Part shown: piece by piece, positions 16,641 through 25,474 of the stretch | Numbering within the stretch: position 1 is the first letter of the stretch | How the letters are laid out: each line of letters starts with the position of its first letter | Assembly (NCBI RefSeq): GCF_047495555.1 | Contig: NZ_CP166866.1 | Location: 1,772,001 to 1,836,000, forward strand | Length of the DNA stretch: 64,000 bases | Origin: Methanobacterium_D sp040373355 | GTDB lineage: Archaea; Methanobacteriota; Methanobacteria; Methanobacteriales; Methanobacteriaceae | Direction of reading: 5' to 3' | The notes under the pieces: generated by a model | Databases searched by the model: none | What the model saw: the letters and a program-made list of their open reading frames with translations, nothing else | What the model was told of the DNA's origin: nothing | Position numbers and translations under genes: made by a program

Positions 16641-16767
16641 ACTTTCACCTCCTTTATGCCCTTAATTTTGTAATCTCATTAAATTTAATTTTAAACTCTA
16701 ACTAAATATGATAAAATAAAGTCTACATTAAATTAAACTTATAAAAGATCAAATTTAATATGAAATT

Positions 16768-17406
16768 ATGAAGTTTAAAATTATTCTGTTGCTATCTATA
16801 TTAATTTCAGTTTCTTTTTCTTCAGTTGCTTATGCTGATGTTATAGAACCGGGCATGAAAAATGTAAAAGTATATTATCAAGTTTCCAATATCCAAGATT
16901 ATCCGGATTATGTTTTTTTAATTCATGGAGACCCTTCACCTTCTTTAGAGATAATTAATTCCAGTAAATTTAGTTTTTATAAGCTTAGTACAGTTTCAAT
17001 TTATGCTATTAATAAAAAAGACTTTAATGAAAATAATTTTAAAAATATGGATGATTTAGAAATTCAAAATTTCTTTAAAAATAATCATCAGGTTATAAAA
17101 TCTGATACTGTACTTCGGGGAGCTTCAAAAACTGTTAGCATATCTAATCATTTAGAAGAAATGCTCATAACTCTAAATATAGAGTCTATAAATGATACAG
17201 GGATGAACATAAAAAAATCTAAAGTAACATATAGATATAACGATGGTAGTATACAGGAAGAATTGTTTAAAGATCAAAATTCAATACCTGAACCTTCTAA
17301 AAAGAATACTTTGGATAACAATTTGTTTTATGTAGCTATTCCTCTCTTAGCTATTATAGCTCTAATTATTATTGGTGGATCTAGATTCTTAATGAAGAAG
17401 AAATAG
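16768..17406 (+). CDS. exported protein with C-terminal membrane anchor
   Basis: This 212-residue protein has a signal peptide at about residues 1-23 (hydrophobic core ILLLSILISVSFSSVAYA), an extracytoplasmic domain (VKVYYQVSNIQDYPDYVFLIHGDPSP), and a C-terminal membrane segment at about 189-208 followed by KKK. This is a cell-surface protein anchored by its tail. No family is recognised. The 100-residue membrane protein starts 16 nt downstream and is probably its partner. Confidence 0.75.
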   Translation: MKFKIILLLSILISVSFSSVAYADVIEPGMKNVKVYYQVSNIQDYPDYVFLIHGDPSPSLEIINSSKFSFYKLSTVSIYAINKKDFNENNFKNMDDLEIQNFFKNNHQVIKSDTVLRGASKTVSISNHLEEMLITLNIESINDTGMNIKKSKVTYRYNDGSIQEELFKDQNSIPEPSKKNTLDNNLFYVAIPLLAIIALIIIGGSRFLMKKK

Positions 17407-17422
17407 TAGTGTTTGATGTCTA

Positions 17423-17725
17423 ATGATGGATTTACTGCTGGCACTTTTAATTACAATAAACTTAGAGTTTCTAATACTCTGGTTATTTTTTAAAGATTCA
17501 ATTTTAAAAATATTTACATATTCTGTGCTTATAAATTCATTTACACTACCGATAGCGACATATATGTATTTTAATATCTTAAACAACATTTTAATTATTG
17601 AATCAATGGTAGTTTTAGTTGAAAGTATATTTATAATGTTTTTAATGGAAATAGATTACAAAAAAGCAATATCTATTTCATTAATAGCAAATACAGTAAC
17701 AGCAGCCATTGGTTTTTTAATATAA
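17423..17725 (+). CDS. small multi-pass membrane protein
   Basis: The 100-residue, almost entirely hydrophobic protein has three to four membrane segments and few charged residues (FKDS, MEIDYKKA). It lies 16 nt after the anchored surface protein, suggesting an operon in which the two act together in the membrane. No family recognised. Confidence 0.7.
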   Translation: MMDLLLALLITINLEFLILWLFFKDSILKIFTYSVLINSFTLPIATYMYFNILNNILIIESMVVLVESIFIMFLMEIDYKKAISISLIANTVTAAIGFLI

Positions 17726-17758
17726 ATAAACAGTTCATTAATTTCAAAAATATTACCA

Positions 17759-18838
17759 TTATACCTTTATTTCATTTAAAAGTATGATAACTTCACTATT
17801 TTCATTATTAAATCCTATTGAACCATTAAATTGTTCTAATAACTTACCAATTAACTGTAAATGAGATTCATCCATATATTCATCACCATTTTGACAACAT
17901 TCACCATAATTTATAGCCAGTTTTACATTTCCATTATCAGAATTTAATTTTATATTAATATCACACTGTTCATAGGGCTTTTTTAATTTATCAGATAAAA
18001 GTTCATTTAAAATGAGACCTAGTGGAATTACAGTACTTATATCCAGTAATACGCCTTCCATATCTAAATTAATATTAAGCGTATCTTTATCAATGGCATA
18101 GATATCAGACAGATATTTAATGATGTCTTCTGAGTACTTATAAAAATCTACCATCGCAAAGTCTTCAGATTGGTCTAAAATATCATTTAGCTGCATTATA
18201 GCATTCATTCGGGTCTGGCTTTTAATATTAAGCTCATTTAGATCTTCATTACTAATATTTAAAGTGTTTACACCAATGATTCCTGTTATAATTTGTAGGG
18301 TAAACTGTATACGTCTGTATATTTCTTCAATAAGTATCTCTTTTTCTCTAACTTCTTCTTGAAGACATTCATTCGCTTCTTCCAGTTCTTCTGTTCTTTT
18401 TTCAACGAGTTCATTTAAATAATATCTATGTCTGATTAACTCATCTTCAATTAGCTTACGTTCTATAGCATATGATATTGCCCTTGAAAGTAGAAGACTG
18501 CTTACTTGTCCCTTAACAAGATAATCCTGTGCTCCTTCCCTTACTGCTCTAATTGCAGTATCTTCATCATCAAAACCACTTAAAATAACTATAGGTAACT
18601 CGGGAGCTTGTTCATACACACTAGCAAATGTATCCAGTCCCGCACTATCTGGAAGGCTTAAATCAAGTAGCAAGATATCGAAATTATCATTTAAAAGTAG
18701 CTTTAATCCATCTTCCAGCCTTTTTGAGCTTTCAAGTTCAAATGATGGGCTATTTATTTCTCCTAGCATTTCTTCTATTAATCTTAAATCCACAGGATTA
18801 TCTTCAATAATTAAAACTCTAATAAGCTTATCTTCCAT
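17759..18838 (-). CDS. response regulator fused to a degenerate histidine-kinase module
   Basis: The 359-residue protein has an N-terminal receiver (about 1-120: VLIIEDNPVD, LLLDLSLPD with the phospho-acceptor Asp, VILSG, DYLVKGQ), a coiled coil (about 135-175) and a HisKA_2-like region. The family motif EIHHRVKNNLQ appears as EIYRRIQFTLQ, so the phospho-acceptor His is missing. The N-box reads NELLSDKLKKPY, and the DxGxG ATP-lid motif is not recognisable. It therefore looks like a receiver plus pseudokinase, perhaps a dimerisation or binding scaffold. ATG 18838 is chosen because AGGATGG is well spaced; a longer TTG start at 18859 lacks a site. It follows the stand-alone receiver gene by 17 nt. 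Confidence 0.8.
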   Translation of the reverse strand: MEDKLIRVLIIEDNPVDLRLIEEMLGEINSPSFELESSKRLEDGLKLLLNDNFDILLLDLSLPDSAGLDTFASVYEQAPELPIVILSGFDDEDTAIRAVREGAQDYLVKGQVSSLLLSRAISYAIERKLIEDELIRHRYYLNELVEKRTEELEEANECLQEEVREKEILIEEIYRRIQFTLQIITGIIGVNTLNISNEDLNELNIKSQTRMNAIMQLNDILDQSEDFAMVDFYKYSEDIIKYLSDIYAIDKDTLNINLDMEGVLLDISTVIPLGLILNELLSDKLKKPYEQCDINIKLNSDNGNVKLAINYGECCQNGDEYMDESHLQLIGKLLEQFNGSIGFNNENSEVIILLNEIKV

Positions 18839-18855
18839 AATTAACCATCCTAAAA

Positions 18856-19281
18856 TCAAGGCAATCTAACAATATTTAGCCAAAAATCTTCAATTGCATT
18901 TATAACCTTTAAAAACTGATCGAAATCAACGGGTTTAGTAATATAGTAGTTTGCATGATTATTATACGTTTTAATAATGTCCTCATTTGCACTGGAAGTA
19001 GTTAGAATTACTATGGGAATACTCTTTAATTCTTCATTTTCTTTAACTTCTTTTAAGACTTCACGACCGTCTTTTCGAGGCAAATTAAGATCAAGTAGTA
19101 TTATATCCGGTCTAGGGGCGTCAGAAAATTCTTCTTTTTTATATAAAAAGTTCATGGCATCTACGCCATCTTTAACTACATGTAGTTTATTATTAGCATT
19201 AGTATCCTTTAATACTTCTTCAATTAACCGGGCATCAGCAGGATTATCTTCTACAAGTAAAATGTTTGTTACATTATTCAT
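18856..19281 (-). CDS. stand-alone receiver-domain response regulator
   Basis: This protein of about 141 residues is a single REC domain: ILLVEDNPADARLIEE, ILLDLNLPRKDG (phospho-acceptor Asp), VILTTSSANED and the K of ITKPVD. The form resembles Rcp1-type regulators that serve phytochrome-like or methanogen histidine kinases. ATG 19281 is preferred because GGGG at 19288-19291 is correctly spaced for it. It is co-transcribed with the REC-pseudokinase gene; the sensor kinase that would phosphorylate it is not in the window. Confidence 0.88.
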   Translation of the reverse strand: MNNVTNILLVEDNPADARLIEEVLKDTNANNKLHVVKDGVDAMNFLYKKEEFSDAPRPDIILLDLNLPRKDGREVLKEVKENEELKSIPIVILTTSSANEDIIKTYNNHANYYITKPVDFDQFLKVINAIEDFWLNIVRLP

Positions 19282-19336
19282 ACACATCCCCTTTAATACT
19301 ACTCTATATCAACTTTTTAATAAATATATTTGAACT

Positions 19337-19696
19337 TCACCATGGTGAAAGAATTAATATGAAAAATATTGATTCAATGGTGAAATGCAATGCCCTATGC
19401 TGCAAATGGTTCATCTTCAATCCTGAAAGTTCATGATAAACGTCGACAACCATATGAATTAAAGCTGCAAGTATTCCAATTTCAATATTTAAAAACACTA
19501 TTGAAAGAACAATAAAATGGAAAACAGCTTCCAGACCTTCATGAATAATCCATAGCCTTATATTAGATGCTACATTCCTTTTGATTATACCTGCAAGCAG
19601 TATGTAAAAATCTGCCAGAATACTCCACATTATTTTGCTGTGGACTTCATCACTAATAGCAAGGACTATAGCTATGTAAAACCATAAAAGTTCCAT
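19337..19696 (-). CDS. multi-pass membrane protein with His/Glu/Asp-rich segments
   Basis: The product of about 119 residues has four hydrophobic segments. Polar, metal-ligand-type residues lie within or next to them: SDEVH, IIHEGLEAVFHF, LIHMVVDVYHE and LQHRALHF. This spacing suggests a membrane-embedded metal or heme site, but no family is recognised. Start ATG 19696 follows GGTGAT (19706-19701) by 4 nt; an upstream GTG overlaps that site and is unlikely. Confidence 0.7.
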   Translation of the reverse strand: MELLWFYIAIVLAISDEVHSKIMWSILADFYILLAGIIKRNVASNIRLWIIHEGLEAVFHFIVLSIVFLNIEIGILAALIHMVVDVYHELSGLKMNHLQHRALHFTIESIFFILILSPW

Positions 19697-19836
19697 GGAT
19701 ATCACCGTTATAATAGGAATAATGTCATTTATATCGTTTAAAATTCTTTTTATTGTTGTATATTAAGATCTAAATAGAGAAATATAAATTTCTTAAATTA
19801 TCAATTAATTAAAGTAACATATATTATATTAATCTA

Positions 19837-19985
19837 ACTTATTCTTAAATTTATATAGGAAAATAGAAATAAATAACATCAATATCCAAAGAAGCCATAA
19901 TCTTGAAAAAGAGACACATGTACAAAATAAATGGCTAAAAAGCGATACATATTGATTTATAGATAATAAATAGACTCAATTTATA
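19837..19985 (+). pseudogene. decayed duplicate of the valS 5' region
   Basis: The DNA aligns with the valS leader and first ~40 codons located 153-154 bp downstream, beginning with the shared ACTTATTCTTAAATTTAT. Read in the valS frame from 19869 it gives INNINIQRSHNLEKETH, then VQNKWLKSDTY, a stop, then FI, against MTDSNIPKDYDHKKETH and WQNKWQKDDVYKFI in ValS (15 of 31 positions identical). The start codon is ATA and the ribosome-binding site is degraded (GGAAAA instead of GGAGAG). It is a non-functional tandem remnant filling the gap upstream of valS. Confidence 0.85.
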
Positions 19986-20021
19986 AATTGACTTATTCTT
20001 AAATTTATTAGGAGAGTAGAA

Positions 20022-22694
20022 ATGACTGACAGCAATATCCCCAAGGACTATGATCATAAAAAGGAAACACATTGGCAGAATAAATGGCAAAAAGACGATG
20101 TTTACAAGTTTATAGGTGATGGAACCCGTCCAAATTACATAATTGATACACCACCACCATATCCTACCGGTGCAACTCACATGGGGCATGTATTGAACTG
20201 GACTTACATTGACATAATTGCAAGATTTAAAAGAATGCATGGTTTCGATGTGCTTTTCCCACAAGGATGGGATTGTCATGGACTTCCTACAGAAGTTAAA
20301 GTTGAGGAAACCCACGAAATTAAAAAAGGAGACGTTCCACGTGAGAAGTTCAGGGAAATGTGTGTGGATCTAACCAGAGAAAACATAAAACAGATGAAAG
20401 CACAGATGATTTCACTCGGTTTTTCACAGGATTGGTCAAGAGAATTCGTGACCATGACCCCAGAATACATGCAGAGAACACAATTATCCTTCTTAAAGAT
20501 GTATGATGAAGGACTAATTTATAGAGGTATTCACCCTGTTAACTGGTGTCCAAGATGTGAAACTGCAATTGCCTTTGCAGAGGTTGAATATCAGGAAAAT
20601 GAAACCTTTTTAAATTATCTGGAATTTCCTGCAGAAGTTGGGGAAGAAGGAGTTTTAATTGCTACAACCCGTCCAGAGCTCCTGGCAGCATGTGTTGCAG
20701 TTGTTGTTCATCCAGAAGATGAGCGATATAAAAAACTTGCAGGTAAAAAACTTGAAGTTCCTCTCTTTGGACGTAGCGTAGAAATAATTACCGATACTGA
20801 AGTTGATCCTGAATTTGGTACTGGTGCAGTTATGATATGTACTTTTGGTGATAAGACTGACGTATTATGGGTTAATAAATATGGTCTAGACATTATAGAA
20901 GCAATTGACGAACAGGGAATAATGCAGGAAGTAACAGGAGACTACTGCGGTCTCAGTATTAAAGAATGTAAAGAAAAAATCATTCAAGACCTTAAAGATA
21001 CAGGATATCTCATAAAACAGGAAAATGTAGGTCAAAATGTCGGTACCTGCTGGAGATGTAAAACTCCAATAGAGATACTGGTTAAAAATCAATGGTTTGT
21101 TGCAGTAAAAGAACTTGTAGATGATGTTAGAGACGCTTCTGATGAAATTAAATGGACTCCAGAATATATGGAAACACGTCTATTAAACTGGACTGGTTCA
21201 ATGGACTGGGACTGGTGTATTTCACGTCAAAGGATTTTTGCAACTCCTGTTCCTGTATGGTACTGCAGTGAATGTGGAAAAGTCAAAATAGCAACTCCCG
21301 AAATGTTACCTGTTGATCCAACTCAAGATAAGCCAGAAGGAAAATGTGAGTGTGGTAATAGTGAATTCATTGGAGAAACTGATGTTTTAGATACATGGAT
21401 GGACAGCTCAATTAGCCCTCTTTCAATTACTGGATGGCCTGATGAGAGCTTTAAAAATTATTATCCAACTGCATTAAGGCCACAAGGACATGATATCATA
21501 AGAACATGGGCTTTTTACACAATACTTAGGTGTAAAGCCTTAACTGGCCAAAAACCTTTTGATGAAATTGTTGTTAATGGAATGGTGTTTGGTGAAGACG
21601 GCTACAAAATGAGTAAATCAAGAGGAAATGTTATTTCTACAGAGGAAGTATTGAATGATTATGGTGCTGATGCACTTAGATTATGGGCTGCTAACAGTGT
21701 TCCTGGTTCTGATGTTCCATTTGCATGGAAAGATGTTAAATATGGTTATAAATTCATCAGAAAGTTTTGGAATGCATTTAGATTCATAAACATGCACATT
21801 GAAGGATTTAAGCCAACTATGAGTGAAGCTGAAATTTATGAAAATCTCAATCCAATGGATAAATGGATTTTATCAAAATTAAATCGTTTAGTAGCTGAAA
21901 ATACTGAATCTATAGAATCTTATAATTTTGCTACAGCTGTAAACAGAATACAAGCATTTGTATGGCACGATTTCTGTGATGAATACATAGAAGCAGTTAA
22001 GTACAGACTTTATGGGGACAATGAGAACCTTAAAAAATCCAAAGAAGTAGCCCAATACACTCTTCAAACCGTTATATTAACTTCTCTTAAGCTTTTAGCT
22101 CCATTAACTCCTCACTTTGTTGATGAAATTTATCAGTACATTGACAATGAAGAGTTAAGTATTCATAAGACTTCATGGCCTGAATTTAAAGCTGAACTTG
22201 TAGATGAATCTTCAGAAAAAGTTGGAGTAACAGGAGTAGAACTAATAGGAGAAATAAGAAGGTTTAAATCTTCTAAGGGCCTTTCTTTGAACACAAAGAT
22301 CAACACATTGAACCTTTACACCTCAGATTCCCATTTAATAGATGAAATAAACCATTTACTTGATGATATTAAGGGTACAATGAGAATTGAAAATCTTGAA
22401 GTAATTTCGGGTAAACCAGACATAATGGAAAAAGTCACCGAAATTATTCCTCAAATGGCAAAAATAGGTCCAGAATTTAAAGGAGATGCTCCGAAGATTA
22501 TTAAATATCTCCAATCAGAAAATATGGATGAAATTGTAGCCCAACTTGATGATGAAGGGAAAATCATTGTTGAAGGCAACAAGATAACATGGGATCATAT
22601 TGAAGTCAAAAAAGAAGTGGTAAGCAAAACTGGTGAAAAGGTTGAAGTTATCCATGCGGCGAATTTAAACGTTATACTTGAAATAATCAGATAA
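20022..22694 (+). CDS. valS: valyl-tRNA synthetase
   Basis: The 890-residue class I synthetase has PPPYPTGATHMGH (HIGH motif, residues 53-56), the editing domain, two Cys pairs (CPRC, CWRC) and CSECGK/CECGN zinc-type motifs, and KMSKS at about 529-533. The anticodon-binding domain follows (HDFCDEYIEAVKYRL). It charges tRNA-Val and edits misactivated Thr. AGGAGAG lies 5 nt before ATG. It heads a same-strand block with aroA, a GTPase, an Exo5-like nuclease and endonuclease III. A decayed copy of its 5' end precedes it. Confidence 0.97.
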   Translation: MTDSNIPKDYDHKKETHWQNKWQKDDVYKFIGDGTRPNYIIDTPPPYPTGATHMGHVLNWTYIDIIARFKRMHGFDVLFPQGWDCHGLPTEVKVEETHEIKKGDVPREKFREMCVDLTRENIKQMKAQMISLGFSQDWSREFVTMTPEYMQRTQLSFLKMYDEGLIYRGIHPVNWCPRCETAIAFAEVEYQENETFLNYLEFPAEVGEEGVLIATTRPELLAACVAVVVHPEDERYKKLAGKKLEVPLFGRSVEIITDTEVDPEFGTGAVMICTFGDKTDVLWVNKYGLDIIEAIDEQGIMQEVTGDYCGLSIKECKEKIIQDLKDTGYLIKQENVGQNVGTCWRCKTPIEILVKNQWFVAVKELVDDVRDASDEIKWTPEYMETRLLNWTGSMDWDWCISRQRIFATPVPVWYCSECGKVKIATPEMLPVDPTQDKPEGKCECGNSEFIGETDVLDTWMDSSISPLSITGWPDESFKNYYPTALRPQGHDIIRTWAFYTILRCKALTGQKPFDEIVVNGMVFGEDGYKMSKSRGNVISTEEVLNDYGADALRLWAANSVPGSDVPFAWKDVKYGYKFIRKFWNAFRFINMHIEGFKPTMSEAEIYENLNPMDKWILSKLNRLVAENTESIESYNFATAVNRIQAFVWHDFCDEYIEAVKYRLYGDNENLKKSKEVAQYTLQTVILTSLKLLAPLTPHFVDEIYQYIDNEELSIHKTSWPEFKAELVDESSEKVGVTGVELIGEIRRFKSSKGLSLNTKINTLNLYTSDSHLIDEINHLLDDIKGTMRIENLEVISGKPDIMEKVTEIIPQMAKIGPEFKGDAPKIIKYLQSENMDEIVAQLDDEGKIIVEGNKITWDHIEVKKEVVSKTGEKVEVIHAANLNVILEIIR

Positions 22695-22711
22695 AATTTA
22701 AATGTGATTTA

Positions 22712-23986
22712 ATGGAACTATTAATTCAAAAAACCGAATCAATTGAGGGAGTCATTAAAGCTCCTCCTTCAAAAAGTTATACCCATCGTGCGATTATAAT
22801 TTCTTCTCTTGCAGATGGTAAATCTACCCTCAATGATCCTTTACTTTCTGAAGACACCCTTGCATCAAAAGATGCCTGCAAAGCATTAGGATGTAACATT
22901 GAGCAGGAAAATGATAAACTCATTGTTCATGGTAGTTCTGGTGATCTAAAAACACCGGAAAATGTGATTGATCTTAAAAATTCAGGCACAACCCTTAGAA
23001 TAATGACTTCAGTGTCATCTCTTGCTCCAGATTATACTGTTTTAACAGGAGATAGTTCTCTTAGAACAAGACCTATGCAGGATTTGCTTGATGCACTTAA
23101 ATGTCTTGGAGTTACTGCTTTATCTACTCGTGGAAATGGAAAACCACCAATTTGCATTAAAGGTGGATTTGAAGGTGGAAAAACAAACATTAAAGGCAAT
23201 ATTAGTTCTCAATTTATCTCTTCACTCCTAATTGCAGCCCCATATGCTCAAAAACCTGTAGATATCAACATTATTGGCGATTTCATCTCTAAACCATATG
23301 TTGATATGACTATTGATGTTATGGAAAAGTTTGGAGTAATTCCTGATTATAACAGAGAAAATAATTCATTCCATGTAGATTCTCAAACCTATAAATCTAG
23401 AGACTATACAATTGAAGGAGATTATTCATCAGCTTCTTATATTATTGGAGCTGCAGCATCTCTTGAATCAAGTGTGAGGATTAAAAATCTCTTTGGAAAC
23501 TCTAAACAGGGCGATAAACAAATATTAGATATTGTTGAAGATATGGGTGCTGAGGTTAAATTTAAGAAAGATGAAGTTATAATACGAGGACATGGGGAAC
23601 TTAAGGGTGTAGAAGTAAATCTAGAAAATGCACCAGACTTACTGCCAACAGTTGCAGCTCTTGGAGCAATCGCTAACGGTGTGACTAAAATAACCAACGT
23701 TGAACACGCAAGATTTAAGGAAACAGACCGAATTCACACATGTGCTCTTGAATTATCAAAGCTTGGAGTGAATGTTAAGGAGAATCAAGACGGGCTGGTA
23801 ATTAAAGGAGGAGCCAGAGGCGGAACTGTAACTTCACATGGTGATCACCGACTTGTTATGGCACTTTCACTTGTTGGATTAAAAGTTGGCAATGTAAAAA
23901 TAGAAAATGCATCAGTTTATGACGTATCCTTCCCTAATTTCCCAGAAGGCATGAAGGAACTTGGATGTAATATTATTCAGATCTAA
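22712..23986 (+). CDS. aroA: 3-phosphoshikimate 1-carboxyvinyltransferase (EPSP synthase)
   Basis: The 424-residue enzyme carries PPSKSYTHRAI (phosphoshikimate-binding Lys/Ser), LKNSGTTLRIM (PEP-binding), FKETDRI and DHRLVMALSL, all characteristic of EPSP synthase. It joins phosphoshikimate and PEP in aromatic amino-acid synthesis. TGTGAT is 4 nt upstream of the ATG and the gene is 17 nt after valS. It complements the ADH synthase and 3-dehydroquinate synthase II genes at the right end of the window. Confidence 0.96.
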   Translation: MELLIQKTESIEGVIKAPPSKSYTHRAIIISSLADGKSTLNDPLLSEDTLASKDACKALGCNIEQENDKLIVHGSSGDLKTPENVIDLKNSGTTLRIMTSVSSLAPDYTVLTGDSSLRTRPMQDLLDALKCLGVTALSTRGNGKPPICIKGGFEGGKTNIKGNISSQFISSLLIAAPYAQKPVDINIIGDFISKPYVDMTIDVMEKFGVIPDYNRENNSFHVDSQTYKSRDYTIEGDYSSASYIIGAAASLESSVRIKNLFGNSKQGDKQILDIVEDMGAEVKFKKDEVIIRGHGELKGVEVNLENAPDLLPTVAALGAIANGVTKITNVEHARFKETDRIHTCALELSKLGVNVKENQDGLVIKGGARGGTVTSHGDHRLVMALSLVGLKVGNVKIENASVYDVSFPNFPEGMKELGCNIIQI

Positions 23987-23995
23987 TTGCATAAA

Positions 23996-24520
23996 ATGCT
24001 AAAGTATCTGGAAAGCGAATACAGGTTGAAAGAAATGATGGAAAGGAAAAAAGGGACTAAAATTGTAATTCTTGGATCAGCAGATTCAGGGAAAACAACA
24101 ACAATAGAAAACTTATTAAATCGAAAAAACGAAAGAGTAACAAAAATTGAGCATAAAGGAACAACTGTTGCACTCGATTATGGAAATACAGTGATTAATG
24201 GTGAAAGAATCCATATTTTTGCTACTCCCGGACAGGAAAGATTCCAGTTTATGCGTGAAATTCTTTCAAATGGATTAGACGGTGCAATAGTGGTGGTAGA
24301 TAATTCTAACGGAATTACAGAGGTAGACAAAAAAATTATGGACAATTTAAACTCTAACAATGTGCCATATGTAATATTCTGTAATAAACAGGATATAGCT
24401 CCCGGAAACATTGAATCACCCTATATTAAAGAAAATACTCCTATTGTTCCTACAACTGCAAAAACAGGTGCAGGAATTCATGAAGGATTAGAAACTCTCA
24501 TGAATATAATGAAAAACTAA
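23996..24520 (+). CDS. small Ras-like GTPase (ARF/MglA-type)
   Basis: The product is a P-loop GTPase of about 174 residues: G1 LGSADSGKTTT, G3 TPGQERFQF, G4 FCNKQD, and G5-like PTTAKTGAG. It resembles archaeal GTP-binding proteins related to MglA/ARF, whose cellular role is mostly unknown. The start is uncertain: ATG 23996 gives a short helical leader, while ATG 24035 (AGGTTGA 5 nt upstream) gives MMERKKGTKIVILG. It directly follows aroA (9 nt) and precedes the Exo5-like gene. Confidence 0.85.
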   Translation: MLKYLESEYRLKEMMERKKGTKIVILGSADSGKTTTIENLLNRKNERVTKIEHKGTTVALDYGNTVINGERIHIFATPGQERFQFMREILSNGLDGAIVVVDNSNGITEVDKKIMDNLNSNNVPYVIFCNKQDIAPGNIESPYIKENTPIVPTTAKTGAGIHEGLETLMNIMKN

Positions 24521-24553
24521 TGATTTTCTTTATTTTATTTTAAAAATGATATT

Positions 24554-25474
24554 ATGTCTCCAATTGTTCTAGGACCATCAACTATTGCAAGCCAATTCTG
24601 GTGCGAAATGGCTGTAGATTTGAAGCGTAAGTACGGCGAAGTTTCTACACCTGAAAAAGAAAAAGGAAGCGAAATACATAAAGATCGCTTTTTAGAAGTA
24701 CTTGATGAAATAGTTGTTGAAATTAAAACGCCAGGAGATAAGCTGCATTCTAACCTCCATAATATCAATGTAGGGCTTGAACTCTTCCAAAAGGAAGGTC
24801 TAACCAGAGAACTTCCTATTCTTTCTAAATTTAACACTGCACTTTTAATGGGAATTATCGACGAGATTAAAGAGATAGAAGAAACTGAAATAAGGGATAA
24901 TCAAAAAGTGAAGGTTAAAAAAACACAAGTAGTTGAAATGAAAACACGTAGAAGCCTGAACCCACCCTCAGCTCAACAGTTATTCAGAGACAGAATGCAG
25001 GGAATGCTATACTGGTACGGATTAAATTCCATGATAAGCGGGAAAATGGAAATGGGAGACTTCTGGACAGCTTATGGCGTTGATTTAATCGAAAATGATT
25101 TTAATGAACTAATTTTAAGCGATTCATACATGAAAAGTCTCGAGATTCCCGAAAATGAGTTCAAAAAACATGGGACTCTCCTCTCAATTGGAAATCTAAT
25201 TAATGAAACACTAAAAAAAGCGCTGAAATTGCCAGAATTATCAAAAACAATTGAAATTATCTATATAAATCAAAAAAGCCTTACTGAAGTTCATAGAGAA
25301 ACATTTAAGTTTGATGAACGTTTCTTTAAAAAAGCAATGAACTGGGCACTCCAATACTGGTCAGGTGAAAGAGGTCCAAACGCTGTTGGAGAAACAAATA
25401 ACTGGAAATGTGACTTCTGCAGTTACTATACAGTTTGCCCTGCAATTCACAAAAAATGGGGGAAGAGTGATTAA
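24554..25474 (+). CDS. Exo5/Cas4-like PD-(D/E)xK nuclease with Fe-S cysteines
   Basis: The 306-residue protein has the four-Cys layout of exonuclease V and Cas4-type nucleases: Cys17 in SQFWCEMA, and Cys286, Cys289 and Cys295 in WKCDFCSYYTVCP, likely a [4Fe-4S] cluster. Nuclease motifs are GIIDEIKE (Asp) and VVEMKTRRS (E-x-K). It should be a single-strand DNA exonuclease in repair. No CRISPR array or cas genes are present here, so a Cas4 role is unlikely. Its last 8 bases overlap the endonuclease III gene. Confidence 0.82.
   Translation: MSPIVLGPSTIASQFWCEMAVDLKRKYGEVSTPEKEKGSEIHKDRFLEVLDEIVVEIKTPGDKLHSNLHNINVGLELFQKEGLTRELPILSKFNTALLMGIIDEIKEIEETEIRDNQKVKVKKTQVVEMKTRRSLNPPSAQQLFRDRMQGMLYWYGLNSMISGKMEMGDFWTAYGVDLIENDFNELILSDSYMKSLEIPENEFKKHGTLLSIGNLINETLKKALKLPELSKTIEIIYINQKSLTEVHRETFKFDERFFKKAMNWALQYWSGERGPNAVGETNNWKCDFCSYYTVCPAIHKKWGKSD

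Noticed and set aside
19336..19349. 14-bp perfect palindrome TTCACCATGGTGAA
   Set aside because: It overlaps the last codons and stop of the membrane-protein gene and occurs once; no reason to treat it as an operator.
19935..20315. 126-codon minus-strand frame over the valS start
   Set aside because: It is antisense to conserved valS codons, has no ribosome-binding site and no recognisable domain; shadow frame.
25365..25466. N-terminal extension of endonuclease III to 25365
   Set aside because: It lies wholly inside the Exo5-like gene in another frame and resembles no Nth N-terminus; GTG 25467 with GGGGGA gives the normal family length.
24554..25474. Cas4 of a CRISPR system
   Set aside because: The Cys layout fits Cas4 as well as Exo5, but there are no cas genes or arrays nearby and the gene is packed with endonuclease III; Exo5-like repair nuclease is favoured.
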